A stretch of DNA of 49,725 bases from Ideonella sp. B508-1 (GTDB taxonomy: Bacteria; Pseudomonadota; Gammaproteobacteria; Burkholderiales; Burkholderiaceae_C): positions 1 to 49,725 of the forward strand of contig NZ_BADL01000259.1 in NCBI RefSeq assembly GCF_000333615.1, in the 5' to 3' direction. Shown here one piece after another: positions 1-8,878 of this stretch. The position numbers and the translations under genes were made by a program. The first letter of the stretch is position 1; every line of letters begins with the position of its first letter. The notes below the pieces were generated by a model that saw only the letters and a list, made by a program, of their open reading frames with translations, searched no databases and had not been told where the DNA came from.

Positions 1-714
1 CGGTTCGCCCTGCAGCTGGGCTATGGTGAGCGGCGGACGCTCCCAGGCCGGCAGGTCGACCTCTTCCTCGCCCGGGCGGGGCGCCGGGTGCAGGGCCAGG
101 CAGAGGGTCTCGTTCAGGGTGGCCCCGAGCGGCAAGATGGCTGCGGTATTGACCAGAGGCCCCGCCTTGTCGGCATCGCGCAGGCATTTGACCAAGCCGC
201 CGGGCGTGAACTGCAGGTAGCCCAGCAAGGTGCCCAGGGCCTGTGCGGGCGCCAACGCCGTGGGTTCGGCATCGACTGCATGGTCGAACACCACCGGTGT
301 GTTGCCGTTCGCGCTGGCCAGGGCGATCTGGGTCCAGGGCTTGCGTTTGTCCCGGGTGGCCTGCGCCTCGGCCAGGGCCGCCGCTTGCAGGAACGGTGCT
401 TGCGCGTGGAACAGCCAGAAGCGGTCCTGCCAATGGTCCAGATAGTCCTGCAGCGCCTGCTGGGGCAAGCCCTCCCGGTACCAGCGCACGCGGTCCGCAG
501 GCGCCCAGCGCCCCAGGGCCCGGGTGAGCGCGCGGTGGGTGATGGCCAGCAGCAGCCGGTACTGGGCCACCAGGCTGGGCGGCGCCGTCTCCGCCAGGGC
601 GACGATCTCGCGGCTGCGGCGGAACACCTCGCGCAGGCCCAGTTCCACCACCCGGCCATCGGCCAGGCGCACAGGCAACCAGGGTTCGTCGAGCAGGCTG
701 AAATCCTTGCTCAT
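1..714 (-). CDS. cas8e: Type I-E Cascade large subunit Cas8e (CasA/Cse1), partial
   Basis: Only the first 238 codons lie in the window; the gene runs off the left edge with an open frame. The N-terminus, MSKDFSLLDEPWLPVRLADG, is the hallmark opening of the Cse1/CasA family. In type I-E systems this protein recognises the PAM and recruits Cas3 to the R-loop. Its ATG overlaps the cas3 TGA in the four bases ATGA (711-714), so the two are translationally coupled, and cas3-cas8e is the standard type I-E order. The remaining genes (cse2, cas7, cas5, cas6e, cas1, cas2) and the array would be expected beyond base 1. The family call is firm; function cannot be judged from a fragment. Confidence 0.9.
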   Translation of the reverse strand, partial: MSKDFSLLDEPWLPVRLADGRVVELGLREVFRRSREIVALAETAPPSLVAQYRLLLAITHRALTRALGRWAPADRVRWYREGLPQQALQDYLDHWQDRFWLFHAQAPFLQAAALAEAQATRDKRKPWTQIALASANGNTPVVFDHAVDAEPTALAPAQALGTLLGYLQFTPGGLVKCLRDADKAGPLVNTAAILPLGATLNETLCLALHPAPRPGEEEVDLPAWERPPLTIAQLQGEP

Positions 715-3410
715 GCACTCTCCTCCTTGGAGGCCACCGGGCTGGCGGCCTTTTCATAAACCAGGCCCAAGGCCGCGTCCAGACGCAACTGCAGCGAGCC
801 GGCGGCACACCGCCCCTCGCACAAGGGCAGCGGACGCAGGTACTTGAGAAGGGGATGCCCGGCAAAGGCCGGCGGCGGCTCCTGCGGCTGGAAGTGCTTG
901 ACCAGCGCCTTGCTGGACACCTTGAGCTGCCGGGCGTAGAGGGCCCGGGCCGTGGCGTCGTCCAGCGCCTGGTCGGGCGCGAAGATCGGGCCGGCGGGCC
1001 CGGCCTGCCAGCGGCCATCGGGCAGCACAGCCACGGGTACCAGGGTGACCGCGTCATCGCCCTGGCGGGTGCAGTTTTCCAGGCCGATGCCGCCCTCCTC
1101 CACCTCGTGCCCGCGCGGCTTGTGGGCGTAGGCGTCTTCAGGCGCGTCCTGCGGGTCCAGTGCCACCTGGCGCGACTCGGTGCGCTGCTTGTTGACCTTG
1201 GCCACATGAGCCCCATAGGACTCGACCTCGATGAAGACCTGGATCGACTCCTCCAGCCCATCGGGCAAGGGGGTGTCGATGTCATACACAGCCTGGACGA
1301 GGCGGTCGATGTCCTGCGGCAGCTGCAGGGTGTGCTCCTGGGTCAGCAGGGCCCAGGTCCGGCCCAGGATGTAGGGGTCGTACACGAAGCCCCAGGCTGT
1401 TTTCTTCAGCTCGGGCAGTTGGCCCGGCAGCAGGCCGGCCACCCACAGGCAGGCCTGCGCATGCTGGGCCGGCCGTGCGCGGGCGTGCCGGTGCAGGCGC
1501 CCGGCCCGCTGCAACAGCAAGTCCACCGGTGCCAGGTCGCTGAGCATGAAGTCGAAGTCGATGTCCAGCGATTGCTCGGCGACCTGGGTGGCCACCAGCA
1601 GGGCCCGGGCCGGCCGGGGCCCTTGCACGCCAAAGCACTGGATGACCTCGGTCTCCAGGCGTTGGCGCTCGTCCATGGGGAACCGGGCATGGAACAGCAG
1701 CACCGGCACGTCGGGGCCGAGTTGCGCCTGCAAGCGCTGGCAGAGCTGCTGGGCGCGGTCCACGGTGTTGACGATCACCGCGCCGCAGCCGCCCTCGGCC
1801 ACCAGAGCCATGGCCTGGGCGGCCAGCTCGTCCAGGCTGTCGCCCAGGCCCCGCAGGGTGATGGGTGACAGAGGTCGGGCTTCAAAGTGGGCGCCGTGAA
1901 TGGCATGGGCATCCACCAGGGCCACACGGGGATAGGCCAAGGCCGGCAGGTCCTTCGGCTGGCCGCCCCAGGCGCGCACCAGCTCGTCACGCCGCGCCCT
2001 GGGCAGGGTGGCGCTCATCAGCACCACCGAGCAGCCCAGCGCGCGCAGCCAGCGCAGGAGCGAGATGATCAAACCGCTGGTGTAGCTATCATAGGCGTGA
2101 ACCTCGTCCAGCACCACCACGCGGTTAGCCAGGCCCCACAGACGAACGAAATGGTGCTTGACGTTGAGCACGCCGTACAGGGCCTGGTCCACCGTGCCCA
2201 CGCCGTAAGGCGAGAGCAGCGGGCGGCGGCGCTGCGAGAACCACACCGAGGCGGACACGCTGTCGTCGGCCGAGTGGTTGATGTCCCGCAGGTGGCGAAG
2301 CTCCTCATTCATGGCCGCGCCGCCGTGGGCGAGCTGAAGATCGACCGGCCCCGGGCTGAACTGCCGCAGAAAGGTGTGTGCCCGGCTGAACAAGGCATTG
2401 CCGGTGGCCTGGGTGGGCAGGGCGACGAAGAGCCCCCGGTGCCCCAGCGCGGCCTGCAGGCGCAGATGGGCCAGAAAGGCCAGCTCGGTCTTGCCCTCTC
2501 CCATGGGGGCCTCCACCAGCATCAGGCAAGGGCTGCTGGCCTGTCGAAGCAGGGCATCGCCCACGCGCTGCAGGGGGCGCGCCTCCATCTCGGGGCGATC
2601 CACCATCGTGGACAGCAGCGCATTGATTGACGCGGTATCGCCCGTCGGCAGCAAGGCCTGTGCGGAGCGCCAGCCGATGTCGTCCAGTGCCGCCTCGGCC
2701 AGCGCCCGGGCGGCCACCCGATGGTCGGCCAGGGCGTCTGCCCGCTCGCCCAGCGGGAACCAGGCGGTGTTGGAGGCGATCCAGTCGGCCACGCTGGTGA
2801 GCCCCGCCAACCAATTCACGGCCGACAGCGGCAGCGACGAGCACTGGGGGCGGCCCTGCGGGTTCAACACGGCCCAGTAGGTGGCCAGCAACTCCTGCCG
2901 GGCGGACTTCCAGGGCCCGGGTTCCCTGAGGGGGGAACCGCCTTTCACCTCGACGGGCTGGTAGTGGTAGCCATGGTGGGCGCTGATGGCCTGGATGACG
3001 GCGCGCAGCCAGGGCAGATCGGCCTCAACCAGCCCCTGGAGCGCCGGCCCCAGGAGCGCGGCGGTGGCGCAGGCATGGTCGGAAGCGCCGAGCACCGGGG
3101 CCGGCACCTGCATGCCGCAGGCCAGCAGCCGCTGCCAGCCAGGCTCCCACTTGGCCTGGAAGCCCGGAATGGCTTTGCCAAAGTCGTGCAAGCCCACCAG
3201 CGCGGCCAGCCAGCGAACCACCTCAGACTCGGGCAAGCCAAAGGCCTGTGCAGCCCACTGACGTGTGGTCAGCGGCTCCCGCGCCAGCAGGGCCTCCACC
3301 ACCGTGGACACATCCAGCATGTGGGCCAGCAGGCCATGCCCATGAGGGTCGCCGCTCTTGGCCCAAAGCTGGCGTACCGCTGAAGACAGAGTTGAATAGC
3401 TCAGTGACAT
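711..3410 (-). CDS. cas3: CRISPR-associated helicase/nuclease Cas3 (type I-E)
   Basis: Cas3 is the effector nuclease-helicase that degrades target DNA after Cascade binding. The N-terminal HD nuclease domain shows His30 in LLAHMLDV and the His75-Asp76 pair in LHDFGKAIPGFQ. The superfamily 2 helicase part shows Walker A (EAPMGEGKTE), a DEVH box (VVLDEVHAYD), motif III (MSATLP) and motif VI (QRAGRLHRH). I chose ATG 3410 (899 residues) because GGTGG lies just upstream and type I-E homologues start close to this point. The frame stays open to a GTG at 3497 (928 residues), so a longer form is possible. All key motifs are intact. It overlaps cas8e by four bases. Confidence 0.93.
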   Translation of the reverse strand: MSLSYSTLSSAVRQLWAKSGDPHGHGLLAHMLDVSTVVEALLAREPLTTRQWAAQAFGLPESEVVRWLAALVGLHDFGKAIPGFQAKWEPGWQRLLACGMQVPAPVLGASDHACATAALLGPALQGLVEADLPWLRAVIQAISAHHGYHYQPVEVKGGSPLREPGPWKSARQELLATYWAVLNPQGRPQCSSLPLSAVNWLAGLTSVADWIASNTAWFPLGERADALADHRVAARALAEAALDDIGWRSAQALLPTGDTASINALLSTMVDRPEMEARPLQRVGDALLRQASSPCLMLVEAPMGEGKTELAFLAHLRLQAALGHRGLFVALPTQATGNALFSRAHTFLRQFSPGPVDLQLAHGGAAMNEELRHLRDINHSADDSVSASVWFSQRRRPLLSPYGVGTVDQALYGVLNVKHHFVRLWGLANRVVVLDEVHAYDSYTSGLIISLLRWLRALGCSVVLMSATLPRARRDELVRAWGGQPKDLPALAYPRVALVDAHAIHGAHFEARPLSPITLRGLGDSLDELAAQAMALVAEGGCGAVIVNTVDRAQQLCQRLQAQLGPDVPVLLFHARFPMDERQRLETEVIQCFGVQGPRPARALLVATQVAEQSLDIDFDFMLSDLAPVDLLLQRAGRLHRHARARPAQHAQACLWVAGLLPGQLPELKKTAWGFVYDPYILGRTWALLTQEHTLQLPQDIDRLVQAVYDIDTPLPDGLEESIQVFIEVESYGAHVAKVNKQRTESRQVALDPQDAPEDAYAHKPRGHEVEEGGIGLENCTRQGDDAVTLVPVAVLPDGRWQAGPAGPIFAPDQALDDATARALYARQLKVSSKALVKHFQPQEPPPAFAGHPLLKYLRPLPLCEGRCAAGSLQLRLDAALGLVYEKAASPVASKEESA

Positions 3411-3876
3411 GCTCACCACCCCGTGAAGCCCCCAGGAGAGGATCCTGGTCGCCTTGGGGCTCATGGGATGAGCCACAGAGACAAAACCGTCTTGCACCCC
3501 CAGGCGGACAACACCTTGTTACCAATCACACCACAGCCCGAAGGGATATCCGGCCATCGGGCGAATCCATGTCCTCAAGCCTGGGGAGGTGCGCCGTCAA
3601 CTGTTGCGCCAGGTCAGACAGCGCCCATCACCCGCCGTGGCCCCGTCAGCCCACGGCAGGGAAACTCCCCGTGCGTTCACGGCAGGGGGCCGCTATGCTG
3701 AGGACGGATGCCGGTCCACAAGACCGGCATTCGCACTCATGCCTGCCTTGCGCCACCACTCCACCCTTGGCGAACACCTTGCCCGCAGCGTGCGGGGTCG
3801 CCCCGGTGCGCCGCCCTGCCTGTCGTTCAGTCGTTTCCCCTCACCCGATTTCTGAACACACGCACAAGGAGTGGTC
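3411..3876. other. Non-coding divergent region between cas3 and hpd
   Basis: This stretch of about 465 bases separates the cas3 start from the hpd start. I see no convincing gene in it, and open frames here lack ribosome sites and recognisable protein features. It holds several short inverted repeats: a perfect 9-bp one at 3708-3730 (listed separately), CCCGCA/TGCGGG at 3782-3796 and GGGG/CCCC at 3794-3804. A TATGCT hexamer at 3694-3699 resembles a -10 box, but no -35 box stands at a proper distance. No CRISPR repeat is present. Confidence 0.6.
3708..3730. promoter_or_regulatory. Perfect inverted repeat upstream of hpd (candidate operator)
   Basis: ATGCCGGTC, five bases (CACAA), then GACCGGCAT form a perfect 9-bp dyad about 147 bases before the hpd start. 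No T-run follows, so a terminator is unlikely. It may be a regulator site for the tyrosine-catabolism operon; the cognate protein is unknown. Confidence 0.35.
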
Positions 3877-4953
3877 ATGACCTCTCATGACAGCAACCCG
3901 ATGGGCCTGATGGGCTTTGAATTCGTCGAATTCGCCTCGCCCAACCCCGGCCAGCTCGAAGAGCTTTTCCCCCGCATGGGCTTCACGCTGGTGGCCCGCC
4001 ACCGGTCCAAGCAGGTGCTGCTGTACCGCCAGGGCGGCATCAATTTCGTCGTCAACAACGAGCCGCACAGCCAGGCCGCCTACTTCGCGGCCGAGCACGG
4101 CCCCTCGGCCTGCGGCATGGCCTTTCGCGTGCGCGACGCCCACCAGGCCTATGCCCTGGCCCTGTCGCGCGGCGCCCAGCCCGTCGAGATCCCGACCGGG
4201 CCAATGGAGCTGCGCCTGCCGGCCATCAAGGGCATCGGCGGTGCGCCGCTCTACCTGATCGACCGCTTCGAGGACGGCAAGAGCATCTACGACATCGACT
4301 TCGAGTTCCTCGAAGGCGTGGACCGCCACCCCGTGGGCTTCGGCCTGAAGGTGATCGACCACCTGACCCACAACGTCTACCGCGGCCGCATGGCTTTCTG
4401 GGCGCGCTTCTACGAGAGCCTGTTCAACTTCCGCGAGATCCGCTACTTCGACATCCAGGGCGAGTACACCGGCCTGACCAGCAAGGCCATGACGGCGCCG
4501 GACGGGCTGATCCGCATCCCGCTGAACGAGGAATCCAAGAAGGGCTCGGGCCAGATCGAGGAGTTCCTGATGCAGTTCAACGGAGAGGGCATCCAGCATG
4601 TGGCCCTGCTGACCGACGATCTGCTGGGCACCATCGACCAGTTGGCCCTGGCCGGCATCCCGCTGATGACCGCGCCCAACGAGGCCTACTACCAGATGCT
4701 CGACGAGCGCCTGCCCGGCCACGGCCAGCCGGTGAGCGAGCTCCAGACCCGCGGCATCCTGCTGGACGGCAGCACGGCCGGCGGCACGCCGCGCCTGCTG
4801 CTGCAGATCTTCTCGCAAACCCTCCTGGGCCCGGTGTTCTTCGAGTTCATCCAGCGCCGGGGCGACGAGGGCTTTGGCGAAGGCAATTTCAAGGCCCTGT
4901 TCGAGTCGATCGAGCGCGACCAACTGCGCCGCGGCGTGCTGGAGACGGCATGA
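3877..4953 (+). CDS. hpd: 4-hydroxyphenylpyruvate dioxygenase
   Basis: This enzyme converts 4-hydroxyphenylpyruvate to homogentisate in tyrosine and phenylalanine breakdown (cytoplasm, Fe(II)). The 358-residue product matches bacterial family length (about 357). It has two vicinal-oxygen-chelate halves, and the C-terminal half carries the iron triad: His162 (DHLTHNV), His241 ([11 protein letters not shown]) and Glu323 (FFEFIQRRG). The C-terminal segment [13 protein letters not shown] is typical. ATG 3877 is preceded by AAGGAG at 3866-3871 at ideal spacing. It is the first gene of a three-gene operon and overlaps the next by four bases (ATGA). Confidence 0.96.
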   Translation: MTSHDSNPMGLMGFEFVEFASPNPGQLEELFPRMGFTLVARHRSKQVLLYRQGGINFVVNNEPHSQAAYFAAEHGPSACGMAFRVRDAHQAYALALSRGAQPVEIPTGPMELRLPAIKGIGGAPLYLIDRFEDGKSIYDIDFEFLEGVDRHPVGFGLKVIDHLTHNVYRGRMAFWARFYESLFNFREIRYFDIQGEYTGLTSKAMTAPDGLIRIPLNEESKKGSGQIEEFLMQFNGEGIQHVALLTDDLLGTIDQLALAGIPLMTAPNEAYYQMLDERLPGHGQPVSELQTRGILLDGSTAGGTPRLLLQIFSQTLLGPVFFEFIQRRGDEGFGEGNFKALFESIERDQLRRGVLETA

Positions 4954-5555
4954 ACGGCCCCGCTCCCGTGAACGCCCCGCCCCTGCCCACGCTGCCCTTC
5001 CGGCTGGGCGGCGTGCACCATGTGGCCTACCGCTGCAAGGACGCCAAGGAGACGGTGCTGTGGTACCGGCGCATGCTGGGCATGGATTTCGTGCTGGCCA
5101 TCGCCGAGGACCGGGTGCCCTCCACCAAGGCACCGGACCCCTACATGCATGTCTTCCTGGACGCCGGTGGCGGCAATGTGCTGGCCTTCTTCGAGCTGCC
5201 CACCCAGGCGCCGATGGGCCGGGACCCGGCCACGCCGGCCTGGGTGCAGCACATCGCCTTCAAGCTGGCCGACCGCGCCGCGCTGCTGGCCGCCAAGGCC
5301 CACCTGGAAGCCCAGGGCGTGGAGGTGCTGGGCGTGACCGACCACAGCCTGTTCCACTCCATCTACTTCTTCGACCCCAACGGCCACCGGCTGGAGCTGT
5401 CCTGCCCCGACCCGGACGAGGCCGCGCTGCAGGCCCGGCTGGACGAGGTGAAGTGGGCCATGCTGGAGGAGTGGTCGCAGACCCGGCGCGCACCGCGCCA
5501 TGCCGCCTTCCTGCACGAACGGGAGCTGGGCTCGCCTGCGGAGGCCGGCCGATGA
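4950..5555 (+). CDS. VOC-superfamily (glyoxalase/dioxygenase fold) protein in the hpd operon
   Basis: The protein has 201 residues with one vicinal-oxygen-chelate unit at about 18-155. Possible metal ligands are His24 (VHHVAYRC), Glu82 (FFELP), His101 (QHIAFK) and Glu149 (GHRLELSC), which would suit a single-domain extradiol dioxygenase or a glyoxalase-like isomerase. It overlaps hpd upstream and fahA downstream by ATGA, so it is translationally coupled between two homogentisate-pathway genes. The two enzymes that should act between HPPD and fumarylacetoacetase, homogentisate dioxygenase (a cupin) and maleylacetoacetate isomerase, are absent from the window. A role in that gap is tempting but unproven. 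The family call is certain; the reaction is unknown. Confidence 0.8.
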   Translation: MNGPAPVNAPPLPTLPFRLGGVHHVAYRCKDAKETVLWYRRMLGMDFVLAIAEDRVPSTKAPDPYMHVFLDAGGGNVLAFFELPTQAPMGRDPATPAWVQHIAFKLADRAALLAAKAHLEAQGVEVLGVTDHSLFHSIYFFDPNGHRLELSCPDPDEAALQARLDEVKWAMLEEWSQTRRAPRHAAFLHERELGSPAEAGR

Positions 5556-6838
5556 GCACCCCTCTGACCAACGCCACCCACGACCCGGCCGCGCGCAGCT
5601 GGGTGGCCAGCGCCAATGCCCCGGACAGCGACTTTCCGCTGCAGAACCTGCCCTACGGCCGCTGGCGCCGGCCCGGCGAGACGGCCTGGCACCTGGGCGT
5701 GGCCATTGGCGACCAGGTGCTGGACCTGGCCGAGACCGGCCTGCTGGCCCATGCCGACATGAACCGGCTGATGGCCGCCCCGCTGGCGGAGCGGCAGGCC
5801 CTGCGCCAGGCCCTGTTCGAAGGCCTGCGCGAGGGCAGCCCGCGGCAGGCGGCCTGGGCCGGCGCGCTGCACCCGGTGGCGGGCCTGGAGCTGGGCGTGC
5901 CCTGCGAGATCGGCGACTACACCGACTTCTACGCCAGCATCCACCACGCCACCACGGTGGGCCGCCAGTTCCGGCCCGAGCAGCCGCTGCTGCCCAACTA
6001 CAGCTGGGTGCCCATCGGCTACCACGGCCGGGCCTCGTCCATCGTGGCCAGCGGCCAGCCGGTGCGCCGCCCGGTGGGGCAGACGCGTCCGCCCGAAGGC
6101 CAGAGCCAGCCCCGCTTCGGCCCCTGCGCCCGGCTGGACTACGAGCTGGAGCTGGGCCTGTTCGTCGGCACGCCCAACGCGCTGGGCGAGGCGGTGGACC
6201 TGGCCGAGGCCGAGGCCCACCTGTTCGGCGTGACCCTGTTCAACGACTGGAGCGCGCGCGACGTGCAGGCCTGGGAATACCAGCCGCTGGGCCCCTTCCT
6301 GGCCAAGAACTTCGCCAGTACCGTCTCGCCCTGGGTGGTGACGCTGGAGGCGCTGGCGCCGTTCCGCGCCCCGCTGCAGCGCCCGGACAACCAGCCTGCC
6401 CCCCTGCCCTACCTGAGCAGCGAAGAGAACCAGCAGCACGGCGCGCTGGACATCACGCTGGAGGTCTGGCTGCAGACGGCGGCCATGCGGGCCGCCGGCC
6501 ATGCGGGAGACCGCCTGTCCACCAGCAACGCGGCCGATGCCTTCTGGACCCCGGCCCAGCTGCTGACCCACCACACGGTGAACGGCTGCAACCTGCGCAG
6601 CGGGGACCTGCTGGGCACCGGCACGCTCTCGGGGCCCGCGCCCGAACAGGGCGGCTCGCTGCTGGAGCTGAGCGCGGGCGGCAAGCAGCCGCTGCTGCTG
6701 AGCAACGGCGAGCAGCGCAGCTTTCTGGAGGACGGCGACACGGTGATCCTGCGCGGCTTCTGCCAGCGGCCGGGCTGGGGACGCATCGGTCTGGGCGAAT
6801 GCCGGGGCACGGTGCTGCCCGCGCGCGCACCGCGCTGA
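5552..6838 (+). CDS. fahA: Fumarylacetoacetase
   Basis: This enzyme hydrolyses 4-fumarylacetoacetate to fumarate and acetoacetate, the last step of tyrosine catabolism. The 428 residues match full-length fumarylacetoacetases (about 420), with an N-terminal SH3-like part (SDFPLQNLPYG near residue 20) and the C-terminal FAH catalytic domain. Visible active-site stretches are DYTDFYASIHHA, the paired acids in YELELGLFVG, NDWSARDVQAWEYQPLGPF and the following AKNF lysine. ATG 5552 overlaps the previous stop by four bases. A strong hairpin follows at once (6843-6874). Confidence 0.95.
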   Translation: MSTPLTNATHDPAARSWVASANAPDSDFPLQNLPYGRWRRPGETAWHLGVAIGDQVLDLAETGLLAHADMNRLMAAPLAERQALRQALFEGLREGSPRQAAWAGALHPVAGLELGVPCEIGDYTDFYASIHHATTVGRQFRPEQPLLPNYSWVPIGYHGRASSIVASGQPVRRPVGQTRPPEGQSQPRFGPCARLDYELELGLFVGTPNALGEAVDLAEAEAHLFGVTLFNDWSARDVQAWEYQPLGPFLAKNFASTVSPWVVTLEALAPFRAPLQRPDNQPAPLPYLSSEENQQHGALDITLEVWLQTAAMRAAGHAGDRLSTSNAADAFWTPAQLLTHHTVNGCNLRSGDLLGTGTLSGPAPEQGGSLLELSAGGKQPLLLSNGEQRSFLEDGDTVILRGFCQRPGWGRIGLGECRGTVLPARAPR

Positions 6839-6842
6839 GCCT

Positions 6843-6874
6843 GCAGCGACGTGGGTTTCAGCCCGCGTCGCTGC
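6843..6874. terminator. Bidirectional terminator between fahA and the diguanylate cyclase gene
   Basis: GCAGCGACGTGGG and CCCGCGTCGCTGC form a 13-bp stem (one T-G wobble) around the six-base loop TTTCAG. It sits five bases after the fahA stop, between two convergent genes. The stop codon of the minus-strand gene (6858-6860) lies in the loop. T-runs are short, so it may work with other factors. Confidence 0.7.
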
Positions 6875-8726
6875 CGCAGCGGCCGCCGCGGCGCCGGGCC
6901 TTGTCCTCGTACATGTCGCCATCGGCGTCGCGCACCAGCTGCTCCAGGTCTTCGTGACCGCCGCAGAACAGGCGGATCCCGACGCTGGCCCCATGGGCAT
7001 GGCGCACCTCGCCCCACTCGAAGGGCTGGCCCAGGGCCCGCTGCACCTTGTCGCGCACGGCCTGGGCGGCGGCGCGGGCATCGGGCTCGGCCTGCCCCAG
7101 GCCTTCGCAGATGATGACGAACTCGTCGCCCCCCAGGCGGCCCACGGTGTCGCTCTCGCGCACCACCGCCTGCAGCCGGGCCGCCACCTCGGTCAGCAGG
7201 CGGTCGCCCACCGCATGGCCGTGGCGGTCGTTCAGGTCCTTGAAGTGGTCCAGGTCGACGAACACGACGGCGGCGTGATCGCCGGTGCAGCGCGTGTTTT
7301 CCTGGGCGCGGTGCAGGCGCTCCATCAGCATCCGCCGGTTGGGCAGGCGGGTCAGCGGGTCCAGGAAGGCCAGATCCCGCACCTCCTTCTCGATGGCCTT
7401 CTGGCGCGTGATGTCGCGCGCGATGCGCGAGGTGCCCAGCACGCGCCCCAGGCCATCGCGCACGGGTGACAAGGCCACCGACACGGGGATGCGCTGGCCC
7501 GCCCGGTTCAGGCGCTCGGTCTCGAAGGGCTCGATGGTCTCGCCCTGGCGCAGGCGCTCCAGCAAGGCCAGTTCCTCGGACAGCTTGTCGACCGGGAAGA
7601 GGCGCACCAGCGGCCGGCCGAGCATCTCCTCGGCCCGGTAGCCGAACAGGGCCTCGGCCGCCGGGTTCCAGCTCGTCACCAGGCCTTCGGGCGTGGTCGA
7701 GATGATCGCGTCGCGCGAGGAATTCACGATGGCCTCGCAACGCCCCTCCATCAGGTCGATGGCCCGGCGCGAGCGCTGCAGCAGCGACAGGATGGTCAGG
7801 AAGGCCACGACGATGGCCGCCAGCGCCAGCCCCAGCACGCTGGCATCCACCCGGTTCCAGCCCTTGGGGAAGTCTGTCTCGGGCAAGCCCACCAGGAGGT
7901 ACAGCTGGTGCCCCTGCACCCGACGGTAGGCATTGATGCGGGCCACGCCGTCGACGGCCGTCACGGCCACGTACTCCCCCTGCTCCGGGGCGGTGTGGAC
8001 CGCCTGGCGCAACTGGGCCGACACCTCGCTGCGGCCCACGCCGGCCTGCAAGCCATCGGGCCAGGGCCGGCGGAACACCAGGGCCAGCGTGTCACTGGTG
8101 CGCAGCGTGGCCGCACCGTCGCGGCCCAGGTCGATGCCCTTGAAGACCGCCCCGAACGCGTCGACCGCGAGTTCGATATGGACCATGCCCGCCAGGCGCC
8201 CGGCCGCGGTGTGCCAGGGCAGCGAATACACCAGCACCCAAGCGCCATCGCCCGGTCGGCGCACCGGCCCGCTCTGCAGCAGGTCCTCGCTGCGGCGCCA
8301 GTCCAGCCGCCCCACATCGGGCAGGGCGGTGGCGGCCCCCGCAGAGGCCGGCCAGACGCCGCGCAACTGGCCCAGGGGGTCGGTCAGGTAGAGCCGCTGC
8401 ACCATCGGCGCCGCATTCATCATGGCCTGGATCTCGCGCCCGAGGTCCGGGGCCACGGGCAAGGGCTGATCCTGGACGCGCACCGCCACCAGGCGCAGCA
8501 GCATGTCCACGCGCCCCAGCAGGTCGTCCACGCGCCCTTCCAGCAGGCGGGCCAGGTTCTGGGTGGCCGCCGCGGCGCGCTCGCGCTGGCGCACCCGCTC
8601 CTGCCAGAGCGACACCGCCGCCAGCGCCACCACCAGCACAGCCACCACCGACGTGACGATGGCCGCCGCCAGCACCAGGGGGCGGCGCGAGGCATCGCGG
8701 GCACCAGCAGCAGACCAGATGGGCAT
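6858..8726 (-). CDS. Membrane diguanylate cyclase with periplasmic sensor, PAS and GGDEF domains
   Basis: The protein makes cyclic di-GMP in response to a periplasmic signal. With ATG 8726 (GGAAG upstream) it has 622 residues: a transmembrane helix at about 16-41, a Cache-like periplasmic domain of about 240 residues, a second helix at about 290-312, a PAS domain at about 325-440 (SWNPAAEALFGYRAEEMLG) and a GGDEF domain to the end. The active-site motif GGDEF is intact. Five residues before it is RESD, the RxxD inhibitory c-di-GMP site, so product inhibition is expected. No EAL domain follows. The signal is unknown. Earlier in-frame starts up to 8792 are possible. Confidence 0.9.
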   Translation of the reverse strand: MPIWSAAGARDASRRPLVLAAAIVTSVVAVLVVALAAVSLWQERVRQRERAAAATQNLARLLEGRVDDLLGRVDMLLRLVAVRVQDQPLPVAPDLGREIQAMMNAAPMVQRLYLTDPLGQLRGVWPASAGAATALPDVGRLDWRRSEDLLQSGPVRRPGDGAWVLVYSLPWHTAAGRLAGMVHIELAVDAFGAVFKGIDLGRDGAATLRTSDTLALVFRRPWPDGLQAGVGRSEVSAQLRQAVHTAPEQGEYVAVTAVDGVARINAYRRVQGHQLYLLVGLPETDFPKGWNRVDASVLGLALAAIVVAFLTILSLLQRSRRAIDLMEGRCEAIVNSSRDAIISTTPEGLVTSWNPAAEALFGYRAEEMLGRPLVRLFPVDKLSEELALLERLRQGETIEPFETERLNRAGQRIPVSVALSPVRDGLGRVLGTSRIARDITRQKAIEKEVRDLAFLDPLTRLPNRRMLMERLHRAQENTRCTGDHAAVVFVDLDHFKDLNDRHGHAVGDRLLTEVAARLQAVVRESDTVGRLGGDEFVIICEGLGQAEPDARAAAQAVRDKVQRALGQPFEWGEVRHAHGASVGIRLFCGGHEDLEQLVRDADGDMYEDKARRRGGRCGSDAG

Positions 8727-8878
8727 GCAGAGCGGCTTCCAGGCAGACGACCAAGGCCCATGCAGCATGGGCGCCGGCAAAGTGTTGCACAAGCCCGGGA
8801 ACCCGCAGGCCGACTTCTCTGTGCGATATCACCCAAGCCGCGCCGGCCCGGAAAGCCCATCGTCGATGGACAGGCCCC

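Noticed and set aside
1-3876. A CRISPR repeat array next to cas3
   Set aside because: No direct repeats of about 28-29 bases with regular spacers are present here or elsewhere in the window.
3248-3880. A 210-codon open frame between cas3 and hpd
   Set aside because: It overlaps the cas3 start and runs into the hpd ribosome site; composition is Pro/Arg-rich with no domain.
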